From positions 1 through 57,774 of the IMG/VR virus record IMGVR_UViG_3300010318_000003: DNA of 57,774 bases; one strand, written 5' to 3'. Positions within the stretch are counted from its first letter, which is position 1. The number at the start of each line of letters is the position of its first letter. The translations under genes and the position numbers were made by a program. This document shows, piece by piece, positions 7,541 through 17,488 of the stretch. The stretch comes from a virus. The notes beneath the pieces are model-generated. The model was not told where the DNA came from. It saw only the letters and a program-made list of their open reading frames with translations, and made no database searches.

Positions 7541-10500
7541 ATGGCGGATTATAGAATTAAAGCCCAGAAAACTGGGCCTCGCACCTTTGTGAAAGATCTC
7601 CAGATGATCAGCTTTCGTGGTGCTTCTCTATTTACAGAGTCGGGCTCCCCGCTAATCGCAGAAAAGGAAGTCTATTATCCGCCCGATTTTTTACCTGAAA
7701 CCTCAACCGCTGTAGTTCTTGATTCTGATACTTTTCAAAGTTCCGGGGTTTCCTTAGGCAACGCATTTAGCAAGGGTGGCGGCCGCGCCGCTTTGCCTAT
7801 CGAAGAGCAATTTTCACTCGAGAGTGAAGTAAGCAGAAGTTTGCTAGGTATTGATAGGTCTGAGCAGCAGCAAGGTCTTTTTGGCAATGTTTCTTCATAC
7901 GGATTAGATTTAAAGGATTGGGTTACTTATAGAGGCTACGACGACGGCGGAGAGGCTAATTTTTGGAAAACAAAAAACTCTCCTGCTGGCCCCCACTTCC
8001 CGACAAGAGAAGAAGACGATCCTAAAAACTCTGCTATTCTTTTATCTACTTTCCCCACTCCTTACTCAAACCCGGGTAATCCTCCCGTTGCTAGAGCCGT
8101 AAGCTCAGGTGAGCTGGAAGGAGCGATCCCTAATAGCTGGGCCAGGTATCTTCAGGGTCTAGTTGCTCTGTACATTATAGAGTACATGGTCAATGAGTTT
8201 TCAGATGAGAAAAAAATACTTTTTGGAGTAGATTATATAGATAAAAACTACGCTAAAGAAAACGGAAAGTTTGATCCTATTTTCTGGGACAGAATCTGGA
8301 CCGACATCGACCAAGGAAGAGTGGGAGGAGTCGATAACATTCCTAGAATTCCCCTTGGAGAGTTCAGAAACTTTGGCGCACAAAATTCTAACGATGAAGA
8401 TTATCAAACCATCGATTTAACTGACGAAAGCATTTTCGGAGCGGGCAAATCCACAGATCCAGACCTGACCGAAGTAAGTAATTACTTTGGTAATTTTTTC
8501 GCAGCAAGTACTAGGTATAATTTTACAAACCCTAATAAGGGACATTTTAGATTGAAAACAATTCAGTCTCCTGCGAACTGGAGAGAGCTTTGGCAAATGG
8601 ATTATGACCAATTGCCTCAGGATCTTAAAGATTGGGAGTTTAGAGTACTTGAGCAAGAGCCCGGCCCTGATTCTCCAGAAGTTAAATATAAGCTTCCCTA
8701 CTATTTAATTACTGAGGTTAATGGCAATTCCCCCGAAATTCCTTACGAATCTTTAATTTTTGGAGCCTCCTGGCCCGCAAGATTTGACGACGACACCATC
8801 CCCCAGATTCTTAAAAAACTTACAGAAGGTAATTCCATCGGAACCAGACCGAGCGGAGAGGCAATTCAAACGCTTCAGTCTACCAGAGCATACAGATACC
8901 AACCCGGTAGAATTAGTGGATTTACATACGGAGTTCGAGTTTCTGAAGAAGGAGCAGGGCCCGGAACGGTTATTGAGTTTGGTGTAGAAAACTACTCTGA
9001 TGCCTACTTCTTTAGGCTAAAGGACGGTACTGATTTTTCAATTATTCGTAGGTCTACTGTTCCCCTAGGATCTACTGATTTGTTTAGAGAATCAAACTAT
9101 GAAGAAAAGGAAGTATATGTAAGTAGACTTACCGGTAAAGCTAAATTTAAAGAGCTGCTTTCTGAAACAGAGATAATGCAAGAGGACATGAAAGTAGAAA
9201 GGGGAGATTCCTATCTTGTATTTGAAACCTCTATCGATCAAAGCATAATGAACGGAGATCCCTTGAATAATGAAGGAGAGACCGGTTACATTTACGATCC
9301 AGATACAGTTACCATGTATAAGATCGAGTTTGGTTGGTACGGAGCTATTGGCGCAAGATTCTATGTTTATGTTCCTGTCGGCTCAGGAGAGGCAAGATGG
9401 GTAACATTGCATACTCTTGTTATTGAAAACCAGATTGGCCAACCTTGCTTAGAAGATCCTTTCTTCTTCTTTAAGTACAGAGTATATAACCAGTCTCCCG
9501 CCACAACAAAGTTACCTCAGTTCCTTGAAAAGTACGGTGCTTCTTATTATATCGATGGCGGAGACGAGGGTACTTTAGAAATTGGTAGCGGTAGTGCAGT
9601 AAATAGAAAAATTAAAGATGCTGTAGACGACGATTACCTTAATGGTGGACAAACTTTTCCCATTAGTAAGTGGGCAACTGTTTTAGGAGTTAAGCCTAAA
9701 AAGTTTATTGTAAATAACGAAGGAACAGAATTCTTTAATAAGAAGGAAATTTTCCCCGTAAGTATATCCGTATCTTCTAATAAAAACACAGAACTTAAGT
9801 TTGTTAATCAGTTTGGTTGCCAAGAGCATGCACACACCTTCCAAGAAGGATTTAGATGCGTTCTTCCAGAAAAACAAAGATTAAGAGCAAAGATTAGCGT
9901 TAATAGATCAACTTCGTCGGGACTAAAGGGACCGGCAAAAAGAAAGAAGTCTGCTTCTATTAGACTTGTAGGTCTTGCGGACGGAGACACGTTCCAGAAC
10001 GTAGATGTAACATCACCGACTCCATGGGAACAGCTAAACGGAGGACTATTAGGGTCTAAGATCATTTCAAATGATTTATTTAATGCTTATGTAAATCCAC
10101 TTGAGGATAATCAATATATCGGCGAAGACACAACGCTAGCAGTTATCGGAAGACCGGGACAACGTAAAACGGTATTTGATGGGTCATTTAAAAACTATAA
10201 TGACTGGAGTTTTGGTCCTCTAATTAAAAGATTTACAGAAAACATAGACGTTAAGTTTTCTCCCTTTAGAAGAGACACGACCTTGGTCTCCACGATCGGT
10301 GTTACTCAATCAGAGTTCTTTATTCTATTTACAAGCAGAAGAAATAACGGCCAGCGTTTTGATAGCGTTTCCACCATAGACGGCGTTTCTGTAGACTACG
10401 AGGCAATTTGCAATCAAGACGAAGACGGAAGGTGCGACGGTAAAAACGTTGCCGACTATCAAATAGGTGTAGTTTGGCCCTTTGGAACTAGCACACCGCA

Positions 10501-11875
10501 AACAGACGCAGAGTATGAGTATCCTAAGTCTCATTTGCATAGGTCTAGGGTGGGAAATAATTTCGGTATTCTTATGCCCGATGATAGTCTTGCTAATAAC
10601 GCCGATCTTAGCGGAAAAGACGTTGGCATTGGCACTAACGCTACCGGAGACAAGTACGTTTTTGACAGGCAAATTCCTAACTCTGATGAGTACAGATACT
10701 ACGAAGGCCTTCCCATCGACTTTGAAGACGACGCCGTTCAAGATAACGTTCTAATTACGAACAGCGTGGGCGTAGTTCGTGCGAACAATGGAAGAGAAGT
10801 CGGAGAGGCTCTAGAAAGAGACTTGGGCATTATAGACGCTCAGCAACCTGGAGTTCCTGGTAAAGACGGAGGAGCTTGCAGAGCTATATTTGTAAGGTCT
10901 GGAGAAATTATTGAAGAGGCAAGATTTTTAGAGAGTACGGACGTACAGCCAAAAACTTACTTCTTGGGTAAGGATAGCCGCTGGGACCCCGGATTAACCC
11001 CAGGTAACGTTATATCAGTAGTAAACCCTGAAAATCTTGTGGGAGCAGACTTTGAGATAATAGGTCCTCAAGAACAGTTTATCTTGGGAGAAGGCACCTT
11101 AAATGAGCTTTTAGAGTATAGGCTTCCTGTAAATCCAGTTGACATGGTTCCTATGTCCTTCAACAATGAGCTTATTGTAGAAGTAAAGTATAGGGCGGTT
11201 GCAATGTACCAGCCTAGTCTTCTTTCTGATACGGCCACTTTGCTTGCTAGAAAGGTAACTGGACAAGCCACAGATATTAAAGCGTTTATTAAAATGAGAG
11301 AGGGAGCGGAGCTCGGCTCTGTTGTTATTGCCAAGAAAACTAATAATGGCTTTATAACTCAGCCATTTAGCCCCCACGGATGCACCTTAAGTGTGTCAGA
11401 TGAAGGGGTTTTGGACGAACACAACGGAGGAGTTTCTATTGCAGAATTCCCCGCTTCTAAGAGTATCGGCATATTCTCAGAGCCCGGTGCTTTGGTACCA
11501 GGAGAAGATTACTCCTACGTAGACTACTCATCAGATAGAGCAAACCCAGTAAATAGAGTCAAAAGATGTTACAGTTTCTTATCTAGGAACACCCTCTCCG
11601 GCACTGGATTCTCAAGTACTGGAGACTACCCACTAAGGTTCCTTAAGTTTAAAGACTCAGGAGCGCCGGTTGGAGCTTTTTATCTTAAAGCAAACGAACC
11701 CCAAGAGATTAGCTTAGCCGAACTTTTTAACATTAACGGAGAGTCGGTAACTCCAAGTTTCTGGAATAACAAGGCTTTATTCATGATCGCGCGGGACATT
11801 TCTGGTACTGCTGGAGATCCAAGACCGAACCAAGACGGAACTATATCCGTAACATTGAATTACAAAGAACAATAA
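7541..11875 (+). CDS. Very large virion structural protein (paralogue of previous gene)
   Basis: A 1444-residue protein carrying the same ordered blocks as its upstream neighbour: E-E-Q-F-S-L-E-S-E-V-S-R-S-L-L-G-I, R-Y-Q-P-G-R, W-Y-G-A-I-G-A, G-E-A-R-W-V, and K-Y-G-A-S-Y-Y-I-D-G-G-D near residue 665. An extra N-terminal insert (about residues 100-430) and a longer C-terminal half account for its greater size. GGAGGAAC lies 13-20 bp upstream of the ATG, inside the end of the preceding gene. The pair probably arose by tandem duplication and divergence and forms part of the tail or fibre apparatus. No catalytic motif was seen. Confidence 0.7.
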   Translation: MADYRIKAQKTGPRTFVKDLQMISFRGASLFTESGSPLIAEKEVYYPPDFLPETSTAVVLDSDTFQSSGVSLGNAFSKGGGRAALPIEEQFSLESEVSRSLLGIDRSEQQQGLFGNVSSYGLDLKDWVTYRGYDDGGEANFWKTKNSPAGPHFPTREEDDPKNSAILLSTFPTPYSNPGNPPVARAVSSGELEGAIPNSWARYLQGLVALYIIEYMVNEFSDEKKILFGVDYIDKNYAKENGKFDPIFWDRIWTDIDQGRVGGVDNIPRIPLGEFRNFGAQNSNDEDYQTIDLTDESIFGAGKSTDPDLTEVSNYFGNFFAASTRYNFTNPNKGHFRLKTIQSPANWRELWQMDYDQLPQDLKDWEFRVLEQEPGPDSPEVKYKLPYYLITEVNGNSPEIPYESLIFGASWPARFDDDTIPQILKKLTEGNSIGTRPSGEAIQTLQSTRAYRYQPGRISGFTYGVRVSEEGAGPGTVIEFGVENYSDAYFFRLKDGTDFSIIRRSTVPLGSTDLFRESNYEEKEVYVSRLTGKAKFKELLSETEIMQEDMKVERGDSYLVFETSIDQSIMNGDPLNNEGETGYIYDPDTVTMYKIEFGWYGAIGARFYVYVPVGSGEARWVTLHTLVIENQIGQPCLEDPFFFFKYRVYNQSPATTKLPQFLEKYGASYYIDGGDEGTLEIGSGSAVNRKIKDAVDDDYLNGGQTFPISKWATVLGVKPKKFIVNNEGTEFFNKKEIFPVSISVSSNKNTELKFVNQFGCQEHAHTFQEGFRCVLPEKQRLRAKISVNRSTSSGLKGPAKRKKSASIRLVGLADGDTFQNVDVTSPTPWEQLNGGLLGSKIISNDLFNAYVNPLEDNQYIGEDTTLAVIGRPGQRKTVFDGSFKNYNDWSFGPLIKRFTENIDVKFSPFRRDTTLVSTIGVTQSEFFILFTSRRNNGQRFDSVSTIDGVSVDYEAICNQDEDGRCDGKNVADYQIGVVWPFGTSTPQTDAEYEYPKSHLHRSRVGNNFGILMPDDSLANNADLSGKDVGIGTNATGDKYVFDRQIPNSDEYRYYEGLPIDFEDDAVQDNVLITNSVGVVRANNGREVGEALERDLGIIDAQQPGVPGKDGGACRAIFVRSGEIIEEARFLESTDVQPKTYFLGKDSRWDPGLTPGNVISVVNPENLVGADFEIIGPQEQFILGEGTLNELLEYRLPVNPVDMVPMSFNNELIVEVKYRAVAMYQPSLLSDTATLLARKVTGQATDIKAFIKMREGAELGSVVIAKKTNNGFITQPFSPHGCTLSVSDEGVLDEHNGGVSIAEFPASKSIGIFSEPGALVPGEDYSYVDYSSDRANPVNRVKRCYSFLSRNTLSGTGFSSTGDYPLRFLKFKDSGAPVGAFYLKANEPQEISLAELFNINGESVTPSFWNNKALFMIARDISGTAGDPRPNQDGTISVTLNYKEQ

Positions 11876-11884
11876 TAGGCAGCT

Positions 11885-14800
11885 ATGGCAATTGATCCCA
11901 CCAACTTTTTCAGGTTCCTAGAGCAAACTAGGTCTCCTATAGGCTTTGTAGACAACTTAAACCTTGGCGAGGTTAATGCCTCTGACCAAAGAGATGCTCT
12001 TAGAAATCTCCTACTTAACCCTGAGGGTCTGGATCAAATTAGTGGCCTAGCTAGAGGAGGCGTGGGCTCTAGGCCTCTTCTTAAAGAAGACATTCGCCTT
12101 ATAGGCGGACTTGAAAGCCGCGTTATTGACTCTCTCGGTCTTATAGAAGACGTTAAGCCTAAAGTTACCTTTGAGTTATCTACCTTTATAAGAGTCGGAT
12201 CGCCAATTGGCGAGCCCGAAAAAAAATCCCTCTCTACAAACGCTTTCTCTGATAATATTATTGTACACCATGGTGGATTAGCTGCTAAAAATATTGAGTA
12301 CGACGTATTAGATATTGACGGAGTAAAAAGAACTGTTTCTGTATCTACATCCAGAGAGAGTTTGTTTAACGCAGAATCAAATAGCGACGGAGAATTCACC
12401 GACGTTTCTTTTCCCGGTCTTATTAGATCTAGAAGAAGAAGCCATGTAAATGAAATTAAACTTAGAGAAAAACTCTTTGTTAAAAAAGGATCAATTACAG
12501 AGTCTCCAGGTGCTATTGTTAGAATTCCAACTTACCTACAAACTAGCGCCTCTGGACCTAATCCTGACGTAAAAGTACTAAATACTTATGCAACTAAAGG
12601 ATCACCTTTAGAAATTCCTATCAACAAAATAGGAGAATGTACCTTTGAGATTGGAACAATACTAAGCATTTCTAGTGCTTATTACTTCGGATTCGAGGTT
12701 AAAAGAAAAAGCGACGGGCGCTTAATTATCAGCAAGCAGTTCTCGGGTAATAACGTACAAAATAAACCGGAGAGTATTAGAGAATCTTTCGATTTAACTA
12801 CACAGGCTGGGGGAATCGGTAACGGAGTAGACTGTATTTTATCTATTTTCTGTGTTCCTTCGCTAGTTAAAGAACTAAATTTACAAAACTTAGGCATTAG
12901 CGATGGTGGCCAAAGAGATATCGGGTTAATCGGTTTTGATAATCTAGAAAGGTTAAATCTTCAAAACAACAACCTACAAGCCCTTCCTACGTGGCTAAAA
13001 GTAAACTATAAGACTTTAACTTTCCTGAATCTTTCAGGTAATCCTTTTTGGAACAATGGGCCAGTGAAGTTTTTTGATTCTCAGGTTATTAGTAATAGCA
13101 TTACCGGACGCTCTAGCTCTGCTATTCCTCAGAAAAGTGCCACTCAGATTTTAGCTTATTCTGGCCATATAGATAGCTCTGATGCAGGATCTTTTGGCAC
13201 AGACGCACAAGGAAAATACGAACTTTACGACGGATCTCTCGGTACTGCTAGAGATAAGGCGGGAGAGTTATTTGTAAATAAAAGACAAGCCCATATAGAC
13301 GGTAGCGCGGCTTGTGCAATTGACGAAGAAAACGGCTTTAGAGTTTTTGAAAGATTAGAGACCTTGGTGTTAGGTTCATCTTTTTTAATTTCTAACGGAG
13401 ATTTTTCAGAGCTATTTCCTAACTTGAGTAGTTTGCAACTTCAAAGCCCTGCCAATGGTGGAGACAGAGTAGCTGGACTTTTGCCCAAGGTATTTAATAG
13501 CGAAAACGAGGCCGGTTTTAGTTATGATATTAACCAGCAAAGAAGAGTATCAGGTAACATTAAATATCTTGGATCAACAACCAGATACCAAACTACTCTT
13601 TCTGACGAACAAAAGGCTCAGTACATCGGCCAGTTCCCCATGAGATTATGGGACACTGAATTGTGTGGTTTCCTTGCAAAAGAAAGGCTAGCTGGTGGAA
13701 TTGCAACAGACGATAGTATGATTGCCAATGGCAAAGTGAACGGCGCTCAAGTAGACGGCAGCAACGCTTTCTCTTCTGTCGACGGAGGCAACGCGTCTAT
13801 TGCTTGGAGTAAGTGGCTGGAGCGTTTAGAAAATATTAACATAAGATTTACAGACATAGCTTTTTGTATTGCAAACGGCGACAGTTCAGACTTTGAATGG
13901 AAAGAGCTTAAAACTCTGAACACCGAGTTTACGGGCTTAAACAGTAAAAACGCCGTAAGTAAGCCCCTCCGTCGGACTAAGATAAGGTACAATGAGGGCG
14001 TGACAGGTTTAAACGAGAGTTCCGTAGATAAGCTTCGTGCTCCTAAGCTATCAACTATCAAATCTTCAAGAGGCCACTGGGGAGGAAAGATGTTCTCTTT
14101 AGATGGCAACAACGGTCTGGGTGGTATGTCCCTTAAGACGCTTAATATATCCGCTCAAGCCTGGGAAGGATACGAAGCAGAAGATGGTAGCGGAGTATTA
14201 TATTTCTTACCTAAAAACTTTGCCCCCACCAACGATATTATGTATGCCTTGGAGATATTTCAGGCAGAAAGTCTTCTTAACAAGGATATAATAGATCTAG
14301 AGTTTAGACCAAATGATTTTGAAAGAACTCCTAGACTTAGATTCTTCGACATTAGAAACAGCGGATTTACCGGAGTTTTTCCTAATCTCGTTGCTGAGAA
14401 AAGACCCTTAGATTTAAGAATTGACGGTAACAGATTTTATGATTTAGATAATATTGGTCCTAGATCTAATAGCAATATTGTTAGAATTTTTAGTACTAAC
14501 CAGGGAATACTCAGAGGAGGTTCTATAATTCCCGACTTCTCTGAACCAAATAACGATAACAAAACTCTATTTCAGGTTGTACTTAACGGATCTTTACCTT
14601 CTAAGTATACTTCTGTATGGAAAAATGATCCTACCAAGGCTCGGACTCCAGTGTTTAACGCTTTATTCGGGCTAATTAACGCAGGAAGCAACGAGCCAGC
14701 AAATTACAACCTAATTGTCAAAGAAAGAAACACCGCAGCTGGCGCAACATGGACTTCAAAAAATCGTGCCGGTGTTAATCAACAACCCTCTGAGTTCTTA

Positions 14801-15520
14801 TACCCCTCTATCTCATCACTTTCAATAAACGGATACGTTAGAGTGGGAGATAAAGTTTACAAGAGCGAAAATGGCACGCAACAGGTTGGCGTGGTAAAAC
14901 AGATAAAATCCGGAGCCGGAGCATATATTGTTCTTAGCGACAAAGTGGACTTTAGCTCGCATGAACTTTGGTTCCAAAGAGGCGGAGTTGATGCAGGAGA
15001 CTATTTTAATAAGTGCAAAAATCTTAAAGATATCATTGCTAGAGACTGCTCGTTAGTGGGAAGAGTACCTAAATTTAGAGGAAATAGCGGAAGGTTGGCA
15101 ACTGTTGATCTTGCTTCTAATCTTCTTTTTGATTATCAAAAGGGAACTCTTCAAGAGATTACAGGAAGGGCAGAAGAAAACACAAATCCCCCCGCTTTGC
15201 AAGTATTTAATCTTTCAAACAATCCTTTAACTAAGGCGAGCATAAGAAAGATTATAGAAGACGCGTTTGATGTAGCTGAGTTTTACGGAGATAAATTATC
15301 TTCTAAAAAGTTAGTTATTGATTTAACTGCTACAAAGGCAAATATAGCTGAGGGAAGTTATTCTAACTACACCCTAGATGAAATATTTGATCAGGGTAAG
15401 CCGGGTAACCCGAACTCTGAGCCACCTATCGATCCAATTTCAGACAATCTCCTGGAAAAATTTAATCAACTTAATGGAAACGGAAATAATTTTTCTAGAA
15501 TAAAAGTCCTTCTTAACTAA
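11885..15520 (+). CDS. Leucine-rich-repeat virion-type protein
   Basis: A 1211-residue protein with scattered leucine-rich repeats. Examples are 'LVKELNLQNLGIS' (about residue 325), 'LERLNLQNNNLQALPTWL' (about 355), 'LTFLNLSGNPF' (about 378), 'LETLVLGSSF' (about 490), 'LRFFDIRNSGFTGVFPNL' (about 817), 'LKDIIARDCSLVGRVPKF' (about 1046) and 'LQVFNLSNNPL' (about 1105). The L-x-x-L-x-L-x-x-N pattern with a following G-x-(I/V/F)-P resembles plant-type repeats. The N-terminal 300 residues look like a beta-rich structural domain. It lies between giant structural genes with 9-21 bp gaps, so it is probably a virion part and perhaps a protein-binding adhesin. LRRs are well known in bacterial and eukaryotic surface proteins; a phage copy of this size is unusual. 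Confidence 0.75.
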   Translation: MAIDPTNFFRFLEQTRSPIGFVDNLNLGEVNASDQRDALRNLLLNPEGLDQISGLARGGVGSRPLLKEDIRLIGGLESRVIDSLGLIEDVKPKVTFELSTFIRVGSPIGEPEKKSLSTNAFSDNIIVHHGGLAAKNIEYDVLDIDGVKRTVSVSTSRESLFNAESNSDGEFTDVSFPGLIRSRRRSHVNEIKLREKLFVKKGSITESPGAIVRIPTYLQTSASGPNPDVKVLNTYATKGSPLEIPINKIGECTFEIGTILSISSAYYFGFEVKRKSDGRLIISKQFSGNNVQNKPESIRESFDLTTQAGGIGNGVDCILSIFCVPSLVKELNLQNLGISDGGQRDIGLIGFDNLERLNLQNNNLQALPTWLKVNYKTLTFLNLSGNPFWNNGPVKFFDSQVISNSITGRSSSAIPQKSATQILAYSGHIDSSDAGSFGTDAQGKYELYDGSLGTARDKAGELFVNKRQAHIDGSAACAIDEENGFRVFERLETLVLGSSFLISNGDFSELFPNLSSLQLQSPANGGDRVAGLLPKVFNSENEAGFSYDINQQRRVSGNIKYLGSTTRYQTTLSDEQKAQYIGQFPMRLWDTELCGFLAKERLAGGIATDDSMIANGKVNGAQVDGSNAFSSVDGGNASIAWSKWLERLENINIRFTDIAFCIANGDSSDFEWKELKTLNTEFTGLNSKNAVSKPLRRTKIRYNEGVTGLNESSVDKLRAPKLSTIKSSRGHWGGKMFSLDGNNGLGGMSLKTLNISAQAWEGYEAEDGSGVLYFLPKNFAPTNDIMYALEIFQAESLLNKDIIDLEFRPNDFERTPRLRFFDIRNSGFTGVFPNLVAEKRPLDLRIDGNRFYDLDNIGPRSNSNIVRIFSTNQGILRGGSIIPDFSEPNNDNKTLFQVVLNGSLPSKYTSVWKNDPTKARTPVFNALFGLINAGSNEPANYNLIVKERNTAAGATWTSKNRAGVNQQPSEFLYPSISSLSINGYVRVGDKVYKSENGTQQVGVVKQIKSGAGAYIVLSDKVDFSSHELWFQRGGVDAGDYFNKCKNLKDIIARDCSLVGRVPKFRGNSGRLATVDLASNLLFDYQKGTLQEITGRAEENTNPPALQVFNLSNNPLTKASIRKIIEDAFDVAEFYGDKLSSKKLVIDLTATKANIAEGSYSNYTLDEIFDQGKPGNPNSEPPIDPISDNLLEKFNQLNGNGNNFSRIKVLLN

Positions 15521-15541
15521 TACAAATACACTTAATAAATT

Positions 15542-17485
15542 ATGGCTATCGGATTAAGCAGAGCACTAAATCTCTCAGAAATAAACTTAAATTTAAAAGA
15601 ATCTCTTCAGAAGCTTTATGCTCCTGGAATTGAAAATGACATTGAGTTATTTTCTTTGTCCTCTCAGCTTACCTCAAGTGTTTTATCTGGCCCAGAAGGA
15701 GACAACATTGCCAAATTAATAGGTTTAAGGTCCGAGGCCATTAGAGAAGCAAATGGAGATGTTATTAGAAGAACAAGGTTTTTAACCCAAGGAAACACTT
15801 GGTCAAATAACGACGAAGTATTTTTTGATAACTTTGCTGTTGCTCCTTCTGCCCAGCCCGACGCGGTTAATCCTATATCTAGAATTAACAACGGAATTGC
15901 CTCGGTTAGAGTCCTGTACGGAGGCTCGGGATACTACTTTAAAGAAGTAGCTCCGGCCGGAGTAACTATTCCTAAAAACTTTGTAGCAGATGAGTTAGTT
16001 ATTAAAAACGTAGTTTTAGAAGGCTCTATATCTAAGTCTAATAACGCAAGAGCACAAGTAACTTTTGCAATTGAGCCAGACACTGTATTCCCTTCTTCTG
16101 ATATCGTCTCTTGGCAAGAAAGAAACTCTCAGGTATCTGTGGCCGCAGGAGTTGCCGGGACAGTAAGCGGAACTACAAACAACTTAACAATTAACGCAAA
16201 CGGAACCTGGAACTATTTCTCTCCAGATCAAATAGAGCTATCTACAGACTTATATGTTACCGTACTCTATTCTAACGGAGAAACAAAGGAGTACCTTGTT
16301 ACTACAAGATTATTTACTTCTCAGAACTCTTCCGGAGTACTCCCTCTTGCTCCTATTGGCTCTGAAGAAGATATAGGACCTCTTGCAACATGGACCGGCT
16401 TTTACACAAGAAGATATAGTGTAGCTAAAATAGAAATATTAGAGCAAGGAACCGGGTACTTAGTTGGAGAAAGAATCAATATAGTAACGGAGACAAACGT
16501 AGAAGAAACCTCAAGCTCACAAGAGTGTGTAATTGTAAGACAGATAGGCGAAAGATTTTTCTCTAAAGATCCTAGGATTGTAAACGATAACTTTAAATAT
16601 TCTGTAAGAGGTTCTAATCAAGATGGATTCTATCTCTTTGATAATTTAAGTCAAAAATTTATTTTTATAGACACGGAAATAACTGTAGGGTCTTTTAACT
16701 CGGATACTCCTAGAGAAATTAAATTAGTAAGAGACGATTCTATATTTATTGATAACATTCTCCAGCTTAAGTTTGCTCAGTCTAACATCTATATTTCTAA
16801 TTATGTAGACCCCTTTGTACCCGGCGGAAGTCTTTCTGGAGATTTATTACAAGCAACATCCAGAGCCTCAGAACTCAGATCCGACTCTTTTAGAGCAATC
16901 CAAAACACTAAAAACCCTGAAGAAGTTTCATCTGACGCCAACACTTTAGGATTTAGATTTAATCGTATTTTGGGTCAAGACGCCGGGATTAATCAAAGAG
17001 TTGTAATTAGAGACCAAGACTTTTTACTTGGCACTTTCGGGGTAACAGGGCTTAAGCTAAAAAATAACGTTAGAATTCCTAAGTTTAGATTAGATGATCC
17101 CGATATCAGAGTTCCTGGACTCTTTATTAAAGTAGGCCCTGATTATAAAAGAGCGTTTTCTACACAGGATAAGCCCTTCTTCCAGTTAAACTCCTTACAA
17201 TCTGGTAATATTAACCCGGACGTTGTTGGAGGCTTTACTTACGGAGAATACGCCGTGTTTGCCGCTAATTTGTATGCAGATGGCTGGAAGGGATATAACG
17301 TTAACATTAGCTCGTTTGCTCAAAGAATCTCGGTTCCTGACGGATCTGATCTTACCAACGCAGGAGAAAATGGAGCTTTATTCTATCACAAAAACTCTAA
17401 AGAAGATCTTCCGGTAACTGCAAAGACCTCTGGGAGCAAAAGCTATTACGAGGTCTCTTTGTTTACTTTCTTACCTGGTATCTAA
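15542..17485 (+). CDS. Putative virion structural protein
   Basis: A 647-residue protein of unrecognised family and the last of the forward block of giant genes. It is beta-rich, with 'G-G-S-G-Y' (near residue 130) and 'G-T-G-Y-L-V-G' (near 305) motifs. These recur in phage fibre proteins; the putative structural protein at 23814-24545 also has a G-G-S-G-Y. The Arg codons in the first 70 residues are all AGA or AGG. Its stop is 3 bp from the stop of the convergent gene at 17489-21685, and no obvious hairpin separates them. The role is inferred from context only. Confidence 0.6.
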   Translation: MAIGLSRALNLSEINLNLKESLQKLYAPGIENDIELFSLSSQLTSSVLSGPEGDNIAKLIGLRSEAIREANGDVIRRTRFLTQGNTWSNNDEVFFDNFAVAPSAQPDAVNPISRINNGIASVRVLYGGSGYYFKEVAPAGVTIPKNFVADELVIKNVVLEGSISKSNNARAQVTFAIEPDTVFPSSDIVSWQERNSQVSVAAGVAGTVSGTTNNLTINANGTWNYFSPDQIELSTDLYVTVLYSNGETKEYLVTTRLFTSQNSSGVLPLAPIGSEEDIGPLATWTGFYTRRYSVAKIEILEQGTGYLVGERINIVTETNVEETSSSQECVIVRQIGERFFSKDPRIVNDNFKYSVRGSNQDGFYLFDNLSQKFIFIDTEITVGSFNSDTPREIKLVRDDSIFIDNILQLKFAQSNIYISNYVDPFVPGGSLSGDLLQATSRASELRSDSFRAIQNTKNPEEVSSDANTLGFRFNRILGQDAGINQRVVIRDQDFLLGTFGVTGLKLKNNVRIPKFRLDDPDIRVPGLFIKVGPDYKRAFSTQDKPFFQLNSLQSGNINPDVVGGFTYGEYAVFAANLYADGWKGYNVNISSFAQRISVPDGSDLTNAGENGALFYHKNSKEDLPVTAKTSGSKSYYEVSLFTFLPGI

Positions 17486-17488
17486 GTT

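Noticed and set aside
11647-11654. GTTTAAAG inside a giant structural gene
   Set aside because: Within coding sequence (Lys-Phe-Lys codons) and far from any gene start; likely chance. The same holds for 23900-23907.
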